Assembly (NCBI GenBank): GCA_027625915.1 | Contig: JANTQA010000012.1 | Coordinates: forward strand, 4,486,501-4,550,500 | DNA: 64,000 bases | DNA from: Anaeramoeba flamelloides | Taxonomy: Eukaryota; Metamonada; Anaeramoebidae | Direction of reading: 5' to 3' | In this document: positions 53,739-64,000 of the stretch, piece by piece | Numbering within the stretch: the stretch's first letter is position 1 | Layout of the letters: each line of letters starts with the position of its first letter | Made by a program: the position numbers and the translations under genes | The notes under the pieces: model-generated | Told to the model about the DNA's origin: nothing | What the model saw: the letters and a program-made list of their open reading frames with translations, nothing else | Databases searched by the model: none

Positions 53739-55032
53739 ATAACTAAAATTATAATAAATTTTATCATTTGAAAATTTAAAAATAATCAAAATTTTTTTTT
53801 GTTTTCAATTTAAAAAAAAAAAAAGAAAAAGAAAATAATTTATTTATCTTTGAACAACTTCGATTTTTTATTATAATTAATATTTAAATTAAAAATAAAA
53901 TACAAAATAAATATTTTAATCAATCACTATATTGTTAAAATTTTTTTTGTATAAATATGGAAAAATAGGTTAATATTGTTTTAAGGGGTATTTGCATTCA
54001 TGTGATTAATATAGTAAAAGTTAAATATCTATTTATTTAGAAAAAATAATAAAAAATCGACAATACTTATCAAAAATTTATTTTGAGATCAAAAATGTTT
54101 AAAGTCATTTTGATTTTTTTATATTCTCAGAGTAAAAAAAAAAAAAATCTTCAGAAAATCCAAGATAGGTTTCCAATTAAGAAACTATAAGATTGCTAAT
54201 TTTTTTGTTGAAAATTTAAAATAAATAATCAAATATAAATAAATAAAAAAATAAAATAATAAAAAAGAAAATTTTATTTATTTTAATATCTAAAAAAAAA
54301 ATAAAAAATGATTTCAATATATAAAATCTAGTTTTCTGGTAAGAAATTCAAGGTAAACTCTAATTTATTCTAATACAACTTAAGAAGATAAATATCATAA
54401 AACTTCAAAAAAATAATATTATTTAATTTTTTTTTTTTCTCTATTGATTTCAACAAATTTATTTGGAAAAGTGATCCTTCTTAAATGATCCTTCTAAAAG
54501 AAAATATTTGTTTCAAATACACATCTTTTGGGGTCTATTTTTTTGGTTTACTCTTTGATTAATTTCAGTAATTTGTATAAACTCATTTCTTGATTCAAAA
54601 AAGATAATTCAATAAAATCAATATTTTAATCAAAAAAAATATGATCAATAACACGAAAAATTAAAAGATTCAACTCTGATTTACTTTGGGTTTTTTTTCT
54701 TTTCACAAATAGAGTAAGCGAATCAATATTTTGATTTCAAAGTTCCAATATCCTGTTGTACCCAAAAAATCTTTTTTCCCATCAGGATCTCATAATTAAA
54801 ATTTTTAAAAATGGTAAAATGTACTTACTTGCTTAAATCCAAAAATAAAAAGAAAAACAGAAAAAAAAAAAAAAAAAAAAAAAAGGTATTTGTATTTTGT
54901 AGAAAAGTTTATATAAAAAAAGCCACAATAATAAAATTGATATTTGATTTGAACCTAGTTATAATGGTTCAAATAGGATTTAAAAAATGTCCAATCCAAA
55001 AGTAATAGACTCTTTTAAGAAAAAAAAAATCA
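53739..55032. other. A+T-rich spacer downstream of Ras
   Basis: Homopolymer-rich, with a 30-nt A tract near 54858. A 64-codon plus-strand frame at 54811 is Lys-rich low complexity and is not taken as a gene. Confidence 0.45.
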
Positions 55033-55902
55033 TTACATAATGTCACATTTCCATTTTCTTTTTTTTCCTGAAGAGCCACCTTTTCCGCCACCTTTTCCTA
55101 ATTGCTTTCTAATTTCTCTTACTAACCCGTAAAATGCGTCTTCTACACCAACTCTTGTTTTAGCTGATGATTCAACTAATAGGCAACCAAATCGTTCTGC
55201 CAATTCCTTTCCTTCTTCTGTTGAGACCTTTCGATCTGATTCAAGATCAATTTTGTTACCGACAAGAACCATTGGCACATTGTCAGCATCTTTGACCCTG
55301 AGGATGTGGTTTCTAAAAGATTGGATTTCTTTAAAACTGGACAAGGAATTGATTGCATAAACTAACAAAAAGCCTTCTCCGTTTCGCATATATGTGTCTC
55401 TCATGGCGCTGAATTCGTCTTGCCCAGCGGTATCTAAAATACTGAGAAAACATGTTTCCTCATCAATCACAACTTGTCTTCGATATGAGTCTTTTATTTT
55501 TTTTTTTATTTATTTTTTTGTTTTTGATTTTGTTTGTTTTTTGTTATGGTTTTTAGGATTTTTGGAATAAAAAAAAAGAATTAAAAGAAATAAAAAAAAA
55601 AAAAGAAAAAGGAAAATAAGGGAAAAGAGAAAAACAAAGACACAACAATTTCAGAAAAAAATTTTCTGAAAGAATAAGGTTTGGTCCAAAACAAGATGCT
55701 AAGCAAAAAGTTTCGAAATTAGGTCTTAAAAATTTTTTGTGTGTATAGGAAAACAAAAAAAAAAAATAAATAAATAAATTAACAACCAACCTTCAACAGT
55801 AGGATCATAAATTTCAACAAAAACGTTTGATACAAGTTGAATTGTTAATGCTGATTTTCCAACAGATCCTGAGCCAACTACAACAATTTTGTATTCTGTC
55901 AT
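55033..55902 (-). CDS. Ras GTPase with CaaX box (2 exons)
   Basis: Ras-family signalling switch. Exons 55902-55791 and 55490-55033; 300-nt low-complexity intron; 189 residues, the same length as human H-Ras, so Ras numbering applies. [10 protein letters not shown] is followed by the P-loop; effector region YDPTVEDSYRRQ is at 32-43; DTAGQ with Gln61 is at 57-61, then NKID and ESSAK. A Gly-rich, polybasic tail (KKRKWK) precedes the CaaX box CDIM, predicting prenylation; final Met favours farnesylation. P-loop position 13 is Ser where most Ras proteins have Gly; Gly12 and Gln61 are kept. Intron phase 1 falls between Glu37 and Asp38 of the effector loop. Firmly Ras rather than Rap or Ral. Confidence 0.94.
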
Positions 55903-57049
55903 TTTAAAATTTTCAGATTGTTAAAAAAAATGAATTTGATTAGTTACAAAGTTTCGATTCAGTTTTCAGAGGATTGGAAACAGTTTGTTATTTTTGTTTA
56001 GAGAGGTGTTTGGATGGATTTCTTTTCTTTGATGAGTTGATCAGGAAAGTAGGTATTTTTTTTTTAAATCAAACAAAGTTGTTATTTCATTTTCAATTAA
56101 CAGTATTTCTTCATTACTGTAATAATTCCTCTTATCTTTGAAATATTCCAAAACTAAGGCAATATTTAAAAAGGTGTGTTGTTATAGTTGTTGTTGAATA
56201 TGATTTTTGGGGATTATATTTATTATATCTCGTTGAAAATTTCGTTAATGATGATTGTTTTATTGTCAAAAATTACTATTGATTTTTAAAAAGTTTTTAT
56301 TTTGACAAATAAATTTAAAAATCAAATTTTGGATAAAAGATTCCAAATGATTTCTACTGAGACGGAGTTAGTTTGGATATAAGAGAATTATTCAGATTTC
56401 TAAGAATACAAGTTATTGAATGATTTTTTTTCCTGATTGTTGAATGGTAATAGCCTATAAAATAAAACCCATTTAATTTATATTTTGGACAAATCTAAGA
56501 TCTGACATTTTTATTCTCATAATTTTCTTCTTATTTTATTTGGAATAATAAAATCAAATCTTAAATTTTATCAAAATTGATTCATTATGAAAGAATTTTG
56601 AAAAAAAAATCGAGTTTGGTCCAATAAATTAAAATGTTCAATAATTTTTTTTTTGTTCTCCATGATTCTAAAGAGAAAAGAACTTATATTTTTGAATAGA
56701 ACTATACAATTTGTTTCAAAATAATTGAAACAAAATTTTCATACAACTTTTCAAAATAAGATTTTATCAATGATCGCATATTTCAAATGTTTAATTCTCC
56801 AAACAAGTTTAAATTATCAATTTCCTTTTTAGAATTGTGATGTATGACTTATTAGAATTTTTGAGTTTTTTATTTTTTGGAAAGCTAAATCAAAATTTTG
56901 ATCTTTTTATTATAAAATTAACTGTTTTATTTTACTTGTGTTTTTAATATAACGGTTGTCAAAATAAAAAATAAACATTTTGTTTTTGTAGTATCGGATC
57001 AAACCAAAATCTTTCTTTTTTTGAGTTAACTTTGATATTATGGTCACCA
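55903..57049. other. Spacer upstream of Ras
   Basis: Presumed promoter side of Ras. No recognisable motif; A+T-rich with short unstructured open frames only. Confidence 0.4.
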
Positions 57050-57460
57050 AAATAAAGTGTGTCAAAAAGTAAAATCGGTATTTCAAAATAAAAAAGCATT
57101 TTTTTTTAGTTATAGAAGACCTATACATCAATCGATCAAAGAAATCAACAATAAACCCTAATTAAATATGGTAATGGTTTCTTAAAGTTCTATAATTGTG
57201 TAAAGAAATTATAAAAAAAAAGGATCAAATTTGAAAATTTATCTCTAAAAATAGAGTAAATTTTTAAGAAAATTTTTCATAATCAAAAAATACAAAAAAT
57301 GTAAAAAATTGAGAATATTTTGGAAAGTTTCAAATTTGCATGAATAATTTAAATTTTACTCAAAATATCAAGGGGTTTACTTTCAAAATTATTTTGAAAT
57401 TAGGTATACTATTGGGTATTAAATTGGATTCTATCTTAGTACATTAAAAAAAAAAAACAC
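57050..57460 (+). repeat. Dispersed repeat R1, copy 3
   Basis: Landmarks TTATAGAAGACCTATACATC, CAACAATAAACCCTAATTAA, GTTTCTTAAAGTTCTATAAT, AGGATCAAATTTGAAAATTT and GGTATACTATTGGGTATTAA. It lies head-to-head with copy 4. Confidence 0.7.
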
Positions 57461-57599
57461 GGATAATATTTTGAAAAATGGATTATCTTCGTTTTACAAG
57501 CTATTTTTGATCACTGTAAATTTTAATGTTTATGGTTGTAGTAATAGTTTTGTCTAACTTGAAGTTTTCAATTTTATTTTTTTATACTAGTCTATACCC

Positions 57600-58210
57600 A
57601 AAGGTAAAAATAAGTTTTTTTTTTTTTTCTTGGTACAAGGTAACATTTAATATACTATTCAATAGTAAACCTAAGTTCAAATCAATTTTGAAAGTAAAAT
57701 CCTTGATATTTGGAGAAAATTTTAAATCATGAATTAAATTTGTTTAATATTTTTTACAATTTTTCCTATTAGAAGAAATTTATTGATAATTATTATTTCA
57801 ATTTTTTTATATACAATTAACTCTATGGTTTTAGAGAAATATTGCCCAATTTGGCCATTCATTTTTAGAATTTCTTTTTTAACAGTTAATCTTTTTTTAA
57901 TTATTGTCAGATTTTGTTATTATTATTTATCCTTTTTCTTTGATTGGTTAATGTATTTGGTCTTCTATAACCAAAAAAAAAATGCTTTTTTATTTTGTAC
58001 AACGGATTTTACTTTTCGGCGCACATTATTTCGACAACAATATAAGATTTTTTTGAATAACAGAACTTTAAGAAACCAACAATATATTTACTTATGATTT
58101 ATTGTCAGTTTTTTTGGTTGGTTAATGTATCGGTATTCTATTAAAAAGAAACAAAACTTTTAATTTGATTAACCTATTAAACTTTTCAGCTTGTATAATT
58201 TTGACAACAA
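57600..58210 (-). repeat. Dispersed repeat R1, copy 4 (with a duplicated segment)
   Basis: Inverted R1: TATACTATTCAATAGTAAAC, GTCTTCTATAACC, AACTTTAAGAAACCAACAAT. The TTGGTTAATGTAT segment occurs twice (about 57943 and 58117), so part is duplicated or two copies abut. Confidence 0.6.
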
Positions 58211-58494
58211 TATCATTCAAATATCAATAACAAATTTAAACACTCTGAAAGAATTCTTCAAAGAAAAACTAATTACACTTGAAATTATAACCCAACAAGA
58301 ATATAACATTCTATAAAAAAACTTTCAAGATATTGTTATTAACTTTCAAACAGGTAGTGCTTTTCAAGTTTAGATCCTGTTTTCTTTCTTCGTTTTTCCA
58401 ATTTAAACTCTCTTAAAAAAGTTTTATAAGACCCAAACAAGACAAAATAATTGATCACAAATAAGCGAACATTTTTTATGTGCTGTTGTTAAAA

Positions 58495-59390
58495 TTCAGG
58501 GTGCAGAAAAGTTTAATCGATGTTTCAAAATAAAAAGCGTGTTTTTTGGTTATAGAAGACCTATTCATCAACTGAATCAAAGAAACCAACAATTAATCCT
58601 AATTAAAATATGGTATTAGTTTCTTAAAGTTCTAATATTCAAATAGAAATTATATATAAACAAAGGATCAAATTCGAAAATTAATTTCTTAAAAAAAGAA
58701 GTTAGAGTAGTGAAAAAAATACCGGACATGAAAAAAATCCCGGACAAGATTTTTAATTGTGAATATTAGTAAAATTATTGTGTAATTTCATTTATTTACA
58801 ATCAAATTCCTTTTTTTAAGAATCGAACTTTTTCAATTATAACTCCCCCACTTATTAGAATGATGATTGATGAAATCACACTTGTTCAAAACACCATTCA
58901 ATCAATCAAAAAACAAGAAGAAAAATTATCATTTTCCAAACTCTAGTAAACCTCAATAAAACTGGATTATTTTTCAAAAAAAGTTGATCAACATATGGCT
59001 ATCTAGCAATTACTCGAGTATTCTAGAGACACCTTACTTTGGTGGACTTTAGGTAGGTTTATTACTAATCTCATAAAAAAATTGGTTATTTATAATAAGG
59101 ATTTCATTTAAATTAGACAAAAATTTTACTAATACCCACAATTAAAAATCTTGTCCGGGATTTTTTTCATGTCCGGTATTTTTTTCCCTACTATAATTTT
59201 TATCTCAAAGAATAGCTATTTTTTTAATCAAAAAAACAAAAAAATTCAAAAAATTGGATGAATAATTTTAATTTTACTAAAAATATTAAGGAGTTTACTT
59301 TAAATAACCAGTACTTTACTTTCAAAATTGATTTGAACTAAAGAATACTATTGGGTAGTAAATTGGGTGTTGCATTGGAACACGAAGAAA
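58495..59390 (+). repeat. Dispersed repeat R1, copy 5, interrupted by a MITE
   Basis: R1 landmarks GTTATAGAAGACCTATTCAT, CAACAATTAATCCTAATTAA and AATACTATTGGGTAGTAAAT. The 479-bp CCGGACA element at 58710-59188 splits it. Confidence 0.7.
58710..59188. mobile_element. TA-flanked MITE with CCGGACA inverted repeats
   Basis: Terminal inverted repeats of about 65 bp, nearly identical in the outer 50: left GTGAAAAAAATACCGGACAT then CCCGGACAAGATTTTTAATT; the right end is the complement. Flanked by TA on both sides (58708-58709, 59189-59190). The arms differ at only a few positions, so it looks young. No transposase inside. Tc1/mariner-like by target site only. Confidence 0.85.
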
Positions 59391-59771
59391 AAACAGCACA
59401 TATTATATTTCGAAACATCAATTATTGTTGTTATATGCTTTTTTTTGACTACTGTTTTCAAAATTTATCAAGCTGTTGAAATGAAAAAATATTGTTTTGT
59501 GTGTAAAAATCCTGAAACTATTTTTATTAAAAGCTAAAAACTAAAAGGTATTTTTCAAGCAAGTTTCAAAAAGTTTTAATTTCAATAACTTCAAAAATGA
59601 AAGATTATTGAATTTTGATCTTTTTAATTCCTTTCAAAATTTGAAAGAATTTACAAAAAACAAAAGTGTTGTAAATCAAAAAAGTGTTTCAGTCAAATAT
59701 TCGTTTGAAACTTTTTTTTATAACAATTTATTTTTCACATTTTTTTTTCCACTTTAATACGTTACTTTTTC

Positions 59772-60254
59772 ATGTCATTTCCAAAAACTTTGATTGTAAA
59801 AATTTTAAGAGGACAAAACCTTAAAGCTGCAGACATAACGGGGAAATCTGGTAACAAACATTTTTTTTTTCACCCCATTGAAATAAAAGAACCTTTATTA
59901 AATGTTGTTTTTTACTTACAAATATTAAATTTTTCCAATTTTTTTTTCATTTTTAAATATAACAGATCCTTATGCTTGTCTCTCAATTAATGGAAGAAAA
60001 CCAATTAAAAAAACAAAAAAGGTGAAAAAAACTTTAAACCCAGAGTAAGATCACTTCTTTCTTGAAATTCATTCTTTTTTTTTTTATTTTGTTTTGCTAT
60101 TAATTTTGTTTTCTTTTTAAAATCTAAAAAATTAATTCAAATAAATAAAAGGTGGAATGAACAATACCAATTCACTGTTAAATCAGAAAAGGATATGCTA
60201 ATTGTTGTTTTAATGGATTGGGATCGATTTACAAAAGATGAGGTTCTTGGTTAT
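59772..60254 (+). CDS. C2-domain protein, first three exons (3' part not seen)
   Basis: Calcium-dependent membrane-binding module. Exons 59772-59850, 59966-60044 and 60152-60254; introns 115 and 107 nt; about 87 residues so far. It starts MSFPKTLIVKILRGQNLKAA. Ca-loop aspartates are visible at DITGKSDPYACL (loop 1) and LMDWDRFTKDEVLG (loop 3); KKVKKTLNPEWNEQYQF is the conserved middle strand pair. The last exon ends GY before the donor GTAAGT, leaving the final C2 strand uncoded. No matching acceptor exon was found in the next 3.7 kb, so the gene either continues past the window after a giant intron or is truncated. Given the giant introns elsewhere here, continuation is likely. Domain certain; whole protein unknown. 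Confidence 0.82.
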
Positions 60255-60419
60255 GTAAGTTTATCTCACACAAATTGTTTTTGTGTTATTTCGTTTCTTT
60301 CAACTTTTCTATTGTAAATTTTCTTTTTAATTCACTGTTTTTCATCATGTAGGTGTTTTTTCTAATTTTTATATCAATAAATTATCTTTTGTTAAGATTC
60401 CACTTTACTTAATAGAGCT

Positions 60420-60620
60420 ATTTGAGTAAAGTGAGAAACTTTTTTTTTTTGGATTGTTCAAAAAAACTTTCATAAAGTTTTCTAATTATTTTGAAAATGT
60501 GTGAACTTTTTTTTAAAAAAAGTTGGTTTTCTTCCAATTCCAACCACGGTCTCGTATTTAAAAGTAGGGCCCTCACTCTTCATAAATATAAATTTGTTCA
60601 AAAGTTTTCATTCTGAATAA
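60420..60620. repeat. Dispersed repeat R4, copy 1
   Basis: Shares AAAGTTTTCTAATTATTTTG, TGTGAACTTTTTTT, CTTCCAATTCCAACC and a CTCACT...CATAAATATAAAT tail with 62635-62850 and 62960-63180, all the same orientation. Confidence 0.55.
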
Positions 60621-60699
60621 GTTTTTACTTGTTTATAATAAGAAACACCAAAAAAGTTTTAAAAAATTTATAACTTTTTTAATATTATGATTACCATTA

Positions 60700-61950
60700 A
60701 TTTTAAAATAAAAAGATCAATATTTTCATTCATCTTTCGAAAAAATACATCAAATTCCAAGAATTAAAAAAAATCATCAAAAGGATCAATTCTAAAAGGT
60801 AAATTAAGAGTCTTAACTGATTAATGTTTTTGAAAATGAAATTCTATATTTGAAAAAAACTTTTTTTTTTTGGAAAGCCGAATGAAAATTTTATTCAATT
60901 TATTTTACAACAAACAGGAGTGGTTTTTTAGTTTTTACTATTTGTTGCAAAACTAGTGGAACAAAATTTTCATTCAGCTTTCCAAAAAAAGAGTTGTTAA
61001 GGGATTAGCGTCACCCTAGATTTCTCTATAATCGAAGTATGTTGTAATTGGGTGTAAATGATATTAGTACACTATGGCTCAAATAGCTCTAAAAAATCTA
61101 TTACAAATCTTATTGCACAATATATTATGACATTTTTTACTAATGATCACTATTAAAAAAGTTTCAGTTTGAAAAATTTTTTTTTAATTCCTTTTCCAAA
61201 TCTAAAAATAAAAACCCAAAATACAGTATTCCAGTATTTAATAATTTAGATTTAGAACTTCCAAAAAATAACTATTTTTATAATTTTTGAATTTCAAAGA
61301 TTAACTCAATAATCATCAACACAAAAGCACAAAGACTGGTTAGTTTTGTTTGCTTTTTGATAAAGTCTACTTGTGTCATCTGTATATTTCCATGATTTGA
61401 GAAATAATTTGTCAAAAAAATTTATTCGTTAATTATTTAATTTTTTAAAAAAAACGAATTTTTTAGTAACAAATCTAGATTTCGCCACAAATTTAAGAAA
61501 GATATTTTGTGACTTTGTAGTCTGAATATTTATAATTCAACCTTTAAATTTATGGCGAAATGCAGATTTTATTCTGAAATTCTTGGGTTTTTTACCAATA
61601 CATAGATCATTTTTAATTGATGAGATCATGAAATATTACTACTTGACTAATCGATTTTTTATAGAGATTTGAACCATGTAGCACGAATTTGGTTAGGTAC
61701 AATTTCAACATACTTTGATCCTAGGTTTCTCATTGGTAGACGCTAATCCCTTAAATCACTAAACTAAATGTAAATCATAGAATTTATTAAATTTTTTAAT
61801 TCAAAAAATCAGTTTTTATTATTATTAATTTCTCTTTTATAATTGATCCTTTTGATGATTTGTTTTAATTCTTGGAATGTGATGTATTTTTTGGAAAGCT
61901 GAAATAAAATATTGATCTTTTTAGTTAATAATTAATAGTATTTGCAACAA
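60700..61950. repeat. Inverted repeat R5 (arms 60700-60815 and 61837-61950) around a TTAA element
   Basis: Left arm GATCAATATTTTCATTCATC, TCCAAGAATTAAAA, TCATCAAAAGGATCAATTC is inverted in the right arm (AATTGATCCTTTTGATGATT, AATTCTTGGAATGTGATGTA). A shorter inverted pair (GGAAAGCCGAATGAAAATTT at 60877 and its complement ending near 60983) lies inside. The TTAA element occupies most of the loop. Confidence 0.65.
60997..61754. mobile_element. TTAA-type inverted-repeat element, copy 1 (best preserved, 758 bp)
   Basis: Left TTAAGGGATTAGCGTCACC, right GGTAGACGCTAATCCCTTAA; the imperfect inverted similarity extends about 80 bp (AAGTATGTTGTAATTG versus its complement). Interior noncoding. TTAA at both ends is the piggyBac-type target, but termini begin GGG rather than the usual CCC, so the superfamily is not settled. 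Confidence 0.8.
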
Positions 61951-62019
61951 TAATTAACAAATAATTTGAAACTTGTTTTTCACCTCATTGAAGATACAAC
62001 TGTTATGAAAATTACCCGT

Positions 62020-62400
62020 CCAGAAAAGTTTATAATCTGTGTTTCAAAAGAAAAGTTGTGCTTCTTTTTGTTCTATAAGACCTATACATCAGTTGATCAT
62101 AGAAACTGACAATAAATAATAAGTAAATATGGTACTGATTTCTAAAAGTTCAACTATTAAAAAAGAAATTCTAAAAATAATCGATCAAATCTGAAAATTT
62201 TTCATAAATTTTTCTCTGTAAAAACTAAAAAATCAAAAAAAATTGAGAAAATTACAAAAAATTTTCAACAAAATGCATTATTCATTTAAAATTTATTAAA
62301 AAAATCAAGGATTTTACATTCAAAATTGATTTGTACTTTGACATACTATTTGAGAGTAATTTATATTTTATCTTGGAACAAGAAAGAAAAAAAATGAGTT
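62020..62400 (+). repeat. Dispersed repeat R1, copy 6
   Basis: CCAGAAAAGTTTATAATCTG, TTCTATAAGACCTATACATC, GACAATAAATAATAAGTAAA, TTTACATTCAAAATTGATTT, ACATACTATTTGAGAG. A further partial copy follows at about 62490-62650. Confidence 0.6.
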
Positions 62401-62634
62401 TTGATTTAAAACACGGGTTTTATCCACAGAACATGGTTATTTTGATCGCAGTAGTAAATTATAAAAAATATTCTTGTTAATTTGCTGTTGTTAAAATACA
62501 ATGTGTATACGTGGTAGACGAACGTATCGGAGTAAAAGCCCCGTTTACCTTTTATAGAAAGCTTATACATTAAATAATCAACGAAATGGGTAATTATAAA
62601 TAATTAAATATGAAATTGCTATTTTAAAAAAGTG

Positions 62635-63180
62635 TTTACTCTATTTTTTTTTTTAATAGATCGCTAGAATTAAAAAATTTTTCAAGTTTTCTTATTATTT
62701 TAATAAATGTGAACTTTTTTTTTATTAAACCTGTACTTTTTTATCTACTCCAATCCTACCTTGCATTTAAACACTGGGTACTCATTTTTCTATTACTTAA
62801 ATATTTTAAAAATTAATAATTCTCAAAAATTACTCACCTTATTAAAATAGATGTATTGGTTTCTTATAGTTTTACAATTAAAAAAAAAAATAAAGCAAAT
62901 ACAATATAATCCAAAACTATTTAATATTAGTGAATAAAATCTAAAAAATTATAACACTATTTTAAAAAAGTGTTTACCTTATTTTTTTTTTTTTAAAGAT
63001 TTTTAGAATTAAAACTTTCAAAAAGTTTTCTTATTATTTTAAAAAAGTTTGAAAATTTTTTTATAAAAAGTTGCTTTTCTTCCTATTACAACCTTAATCT
63101 CAATTTTAAAGGTCGGGTTCTCACTTTTCTAAAACTTAAATTTTTTAAAAAGTTTTAATTCTCAAAAATCCATCACTTTA
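62635..63180. repeat. Dispersed repeat R4, copies 2 and 3 in tandem
   Basis: Copies at about 62635-62850 and 62960-63180, each with AAAAGTGTTTACnnTATTTTT, AGTTTTCTTATTATTTTAA, CTnCAATCCTACC/CCTATTACAACC and TTAATTCTCAAAAAT. Confidence 0.55.
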
Positions 63181-64000
63181 TTACATTAGAAAACTTGTAA
63201 ATAATTTTACAATAGTCAATATTTATTTAAAATTGCCTTTGTTCTTTTTTCTTTAAAAAAAAAAATGATTCTTTCCAAATGTTGTAAAAAAAAAAAACAA
63301 AAATATAATAACATAATAAAATTACTTTTTGTAATGGATGATAAATACATTTATCAACGAAGATCAAGATATACAGACAATACACTCTTTACAAGGGTAG
63401 AATGAATATTAATACTTGTGGTGATGTAAAGAAATTGTTATATTGATAGGTATGGATCTTTGTTTGAAATTGTTAAAGATTTACATTTTCCCAACAAATT
63501 TATTTGTAAAATTAAACTTCGGTGTCAATCCTCTAAAATTTTCAATGATATTAAATATATTTATACAAAACATAACTTGAATATTTTTCTCCTATAATCC
63601 AATAACAAACAAAAAGATCGAAAAATAAAATTTTTATTAGAATATTTATGACAAAAATAAAATATTGTAATAAAAAAAAATATATTTGAGGTGTTTGCAA
63701 TTCAGCAAAATTTCAACAAATCTATAATGATGAAAACATCACCTAAAAGTTTTGAAATATTTAGAATGATAAATTGGAATTTGTAGAAAGAATAATATTC
63801 TAAAATTTGGATTGTTAAAAGAATATTTAACATTTTTCTGAGTTTTTTGAATTAATCATTTTTTGAAAAAATAAAAGAGTGAAACAGAAACCAAAAGTGG
63901 AGTTTTTGGTAGATTTTATGATTTATAATATTGAAAACATTATCTCTTTTGCAATGTATCAATCAAAGTATTGGAATTGGGCAAGTTTCATAGAATGTTT
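63181..64000. other. A+T-rich tail of window
   Basis: Probably inside the next C2-gene intron. A short open stretch at about 63333-63395 (MDDKYIYQRRSRYTDNTLF) precedes a possible donor GTAGAA; too short to call. Confidence 0.3.

Overview
The window is extremely A+T-rich nuclear DNA (roughly four fifths A+T by eye) from a free-living, signalling-rich protist. Genes carry several GT-AG introns, mostly 80-300 nt. The gene set (CARMIL-like, Rab, Ras, RhoGAP plus coiled coil, C2, TLDc plus coiled coil) and the Lys/Glu and Asn/Glu low-complexity tracts suit an amoeboid protist. The style recalls Anaeramoeba or other A+T-rich amoebae, but the species cannot be proved from sequence alone. TGG is used for every Trp I checked and well-supported genes end in TAA, so a standard code fits.

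Genes, left to right: a CARMIL-like actin regulator (minus, 7 exons, 2900-10787); a Rab2/4/14-type GTPase (plus, 5 exons, 15494-19773); a single-exon coiled-coil TLDc protein (minus, 23853-25106); SPRING/C12orf49 (minus, 2 exons, 30787-31562); a RhoGAP plus coiled-coil protein (minus, 2 exons, 34245-39428) whose intron holds a candidate small membrane-protein gene on the other strand; a NUDT18-like Nudix hydrolase (plus, 41758-42361); HEATR3/Syo1 (minus, 44100-46196); SF3B5 (plus, 4 exons, 49266-49872); a 189-residue Ras (minus, 55033-55902); and the N-terminal exons of a C2-domain protein (plus, 59772-60254) whose remaining exons are not seen before the window ends. Many were assembled from exons too short or out of frame for simple ORF calling; phases were checked base by base at each junction.

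Several genes combine ~100-nt introns with one giant intron: 4.80 kb in CARMIL, 3.26 kb in Rab, 3.50 kb in RhoGAP and at least 3.7 kb in the C2 gene. In the CARMIL and RhoGAP cases these giant introns carry dispersed repeats and fold-back DNA.

The rest is mobile and repetitive DNA. There is one APE-endonuclease/RT LINE copy (26660-29562), a 5'-truncated sister flanked by a 17-bp target duplication (21756-22467) and a third 3' fragment. There are three kinds of terminal-inverted-repeat elements (TTAA-flanked GGGATTAG type, TA-flanked CAGTCAG type, TA-flanked CCGGACA type), several long inverted repeats and at least six dispersed repeat families. Most unusual are four arrays of A/T palindromes nested inside one another, separated by a G/C-richer 10-bp punctuation (GTGCCGTAGA). 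Two of these interrupt a LINE fragment that itself interrupts a TTAA element. No viral or LTR-type element was recognised.
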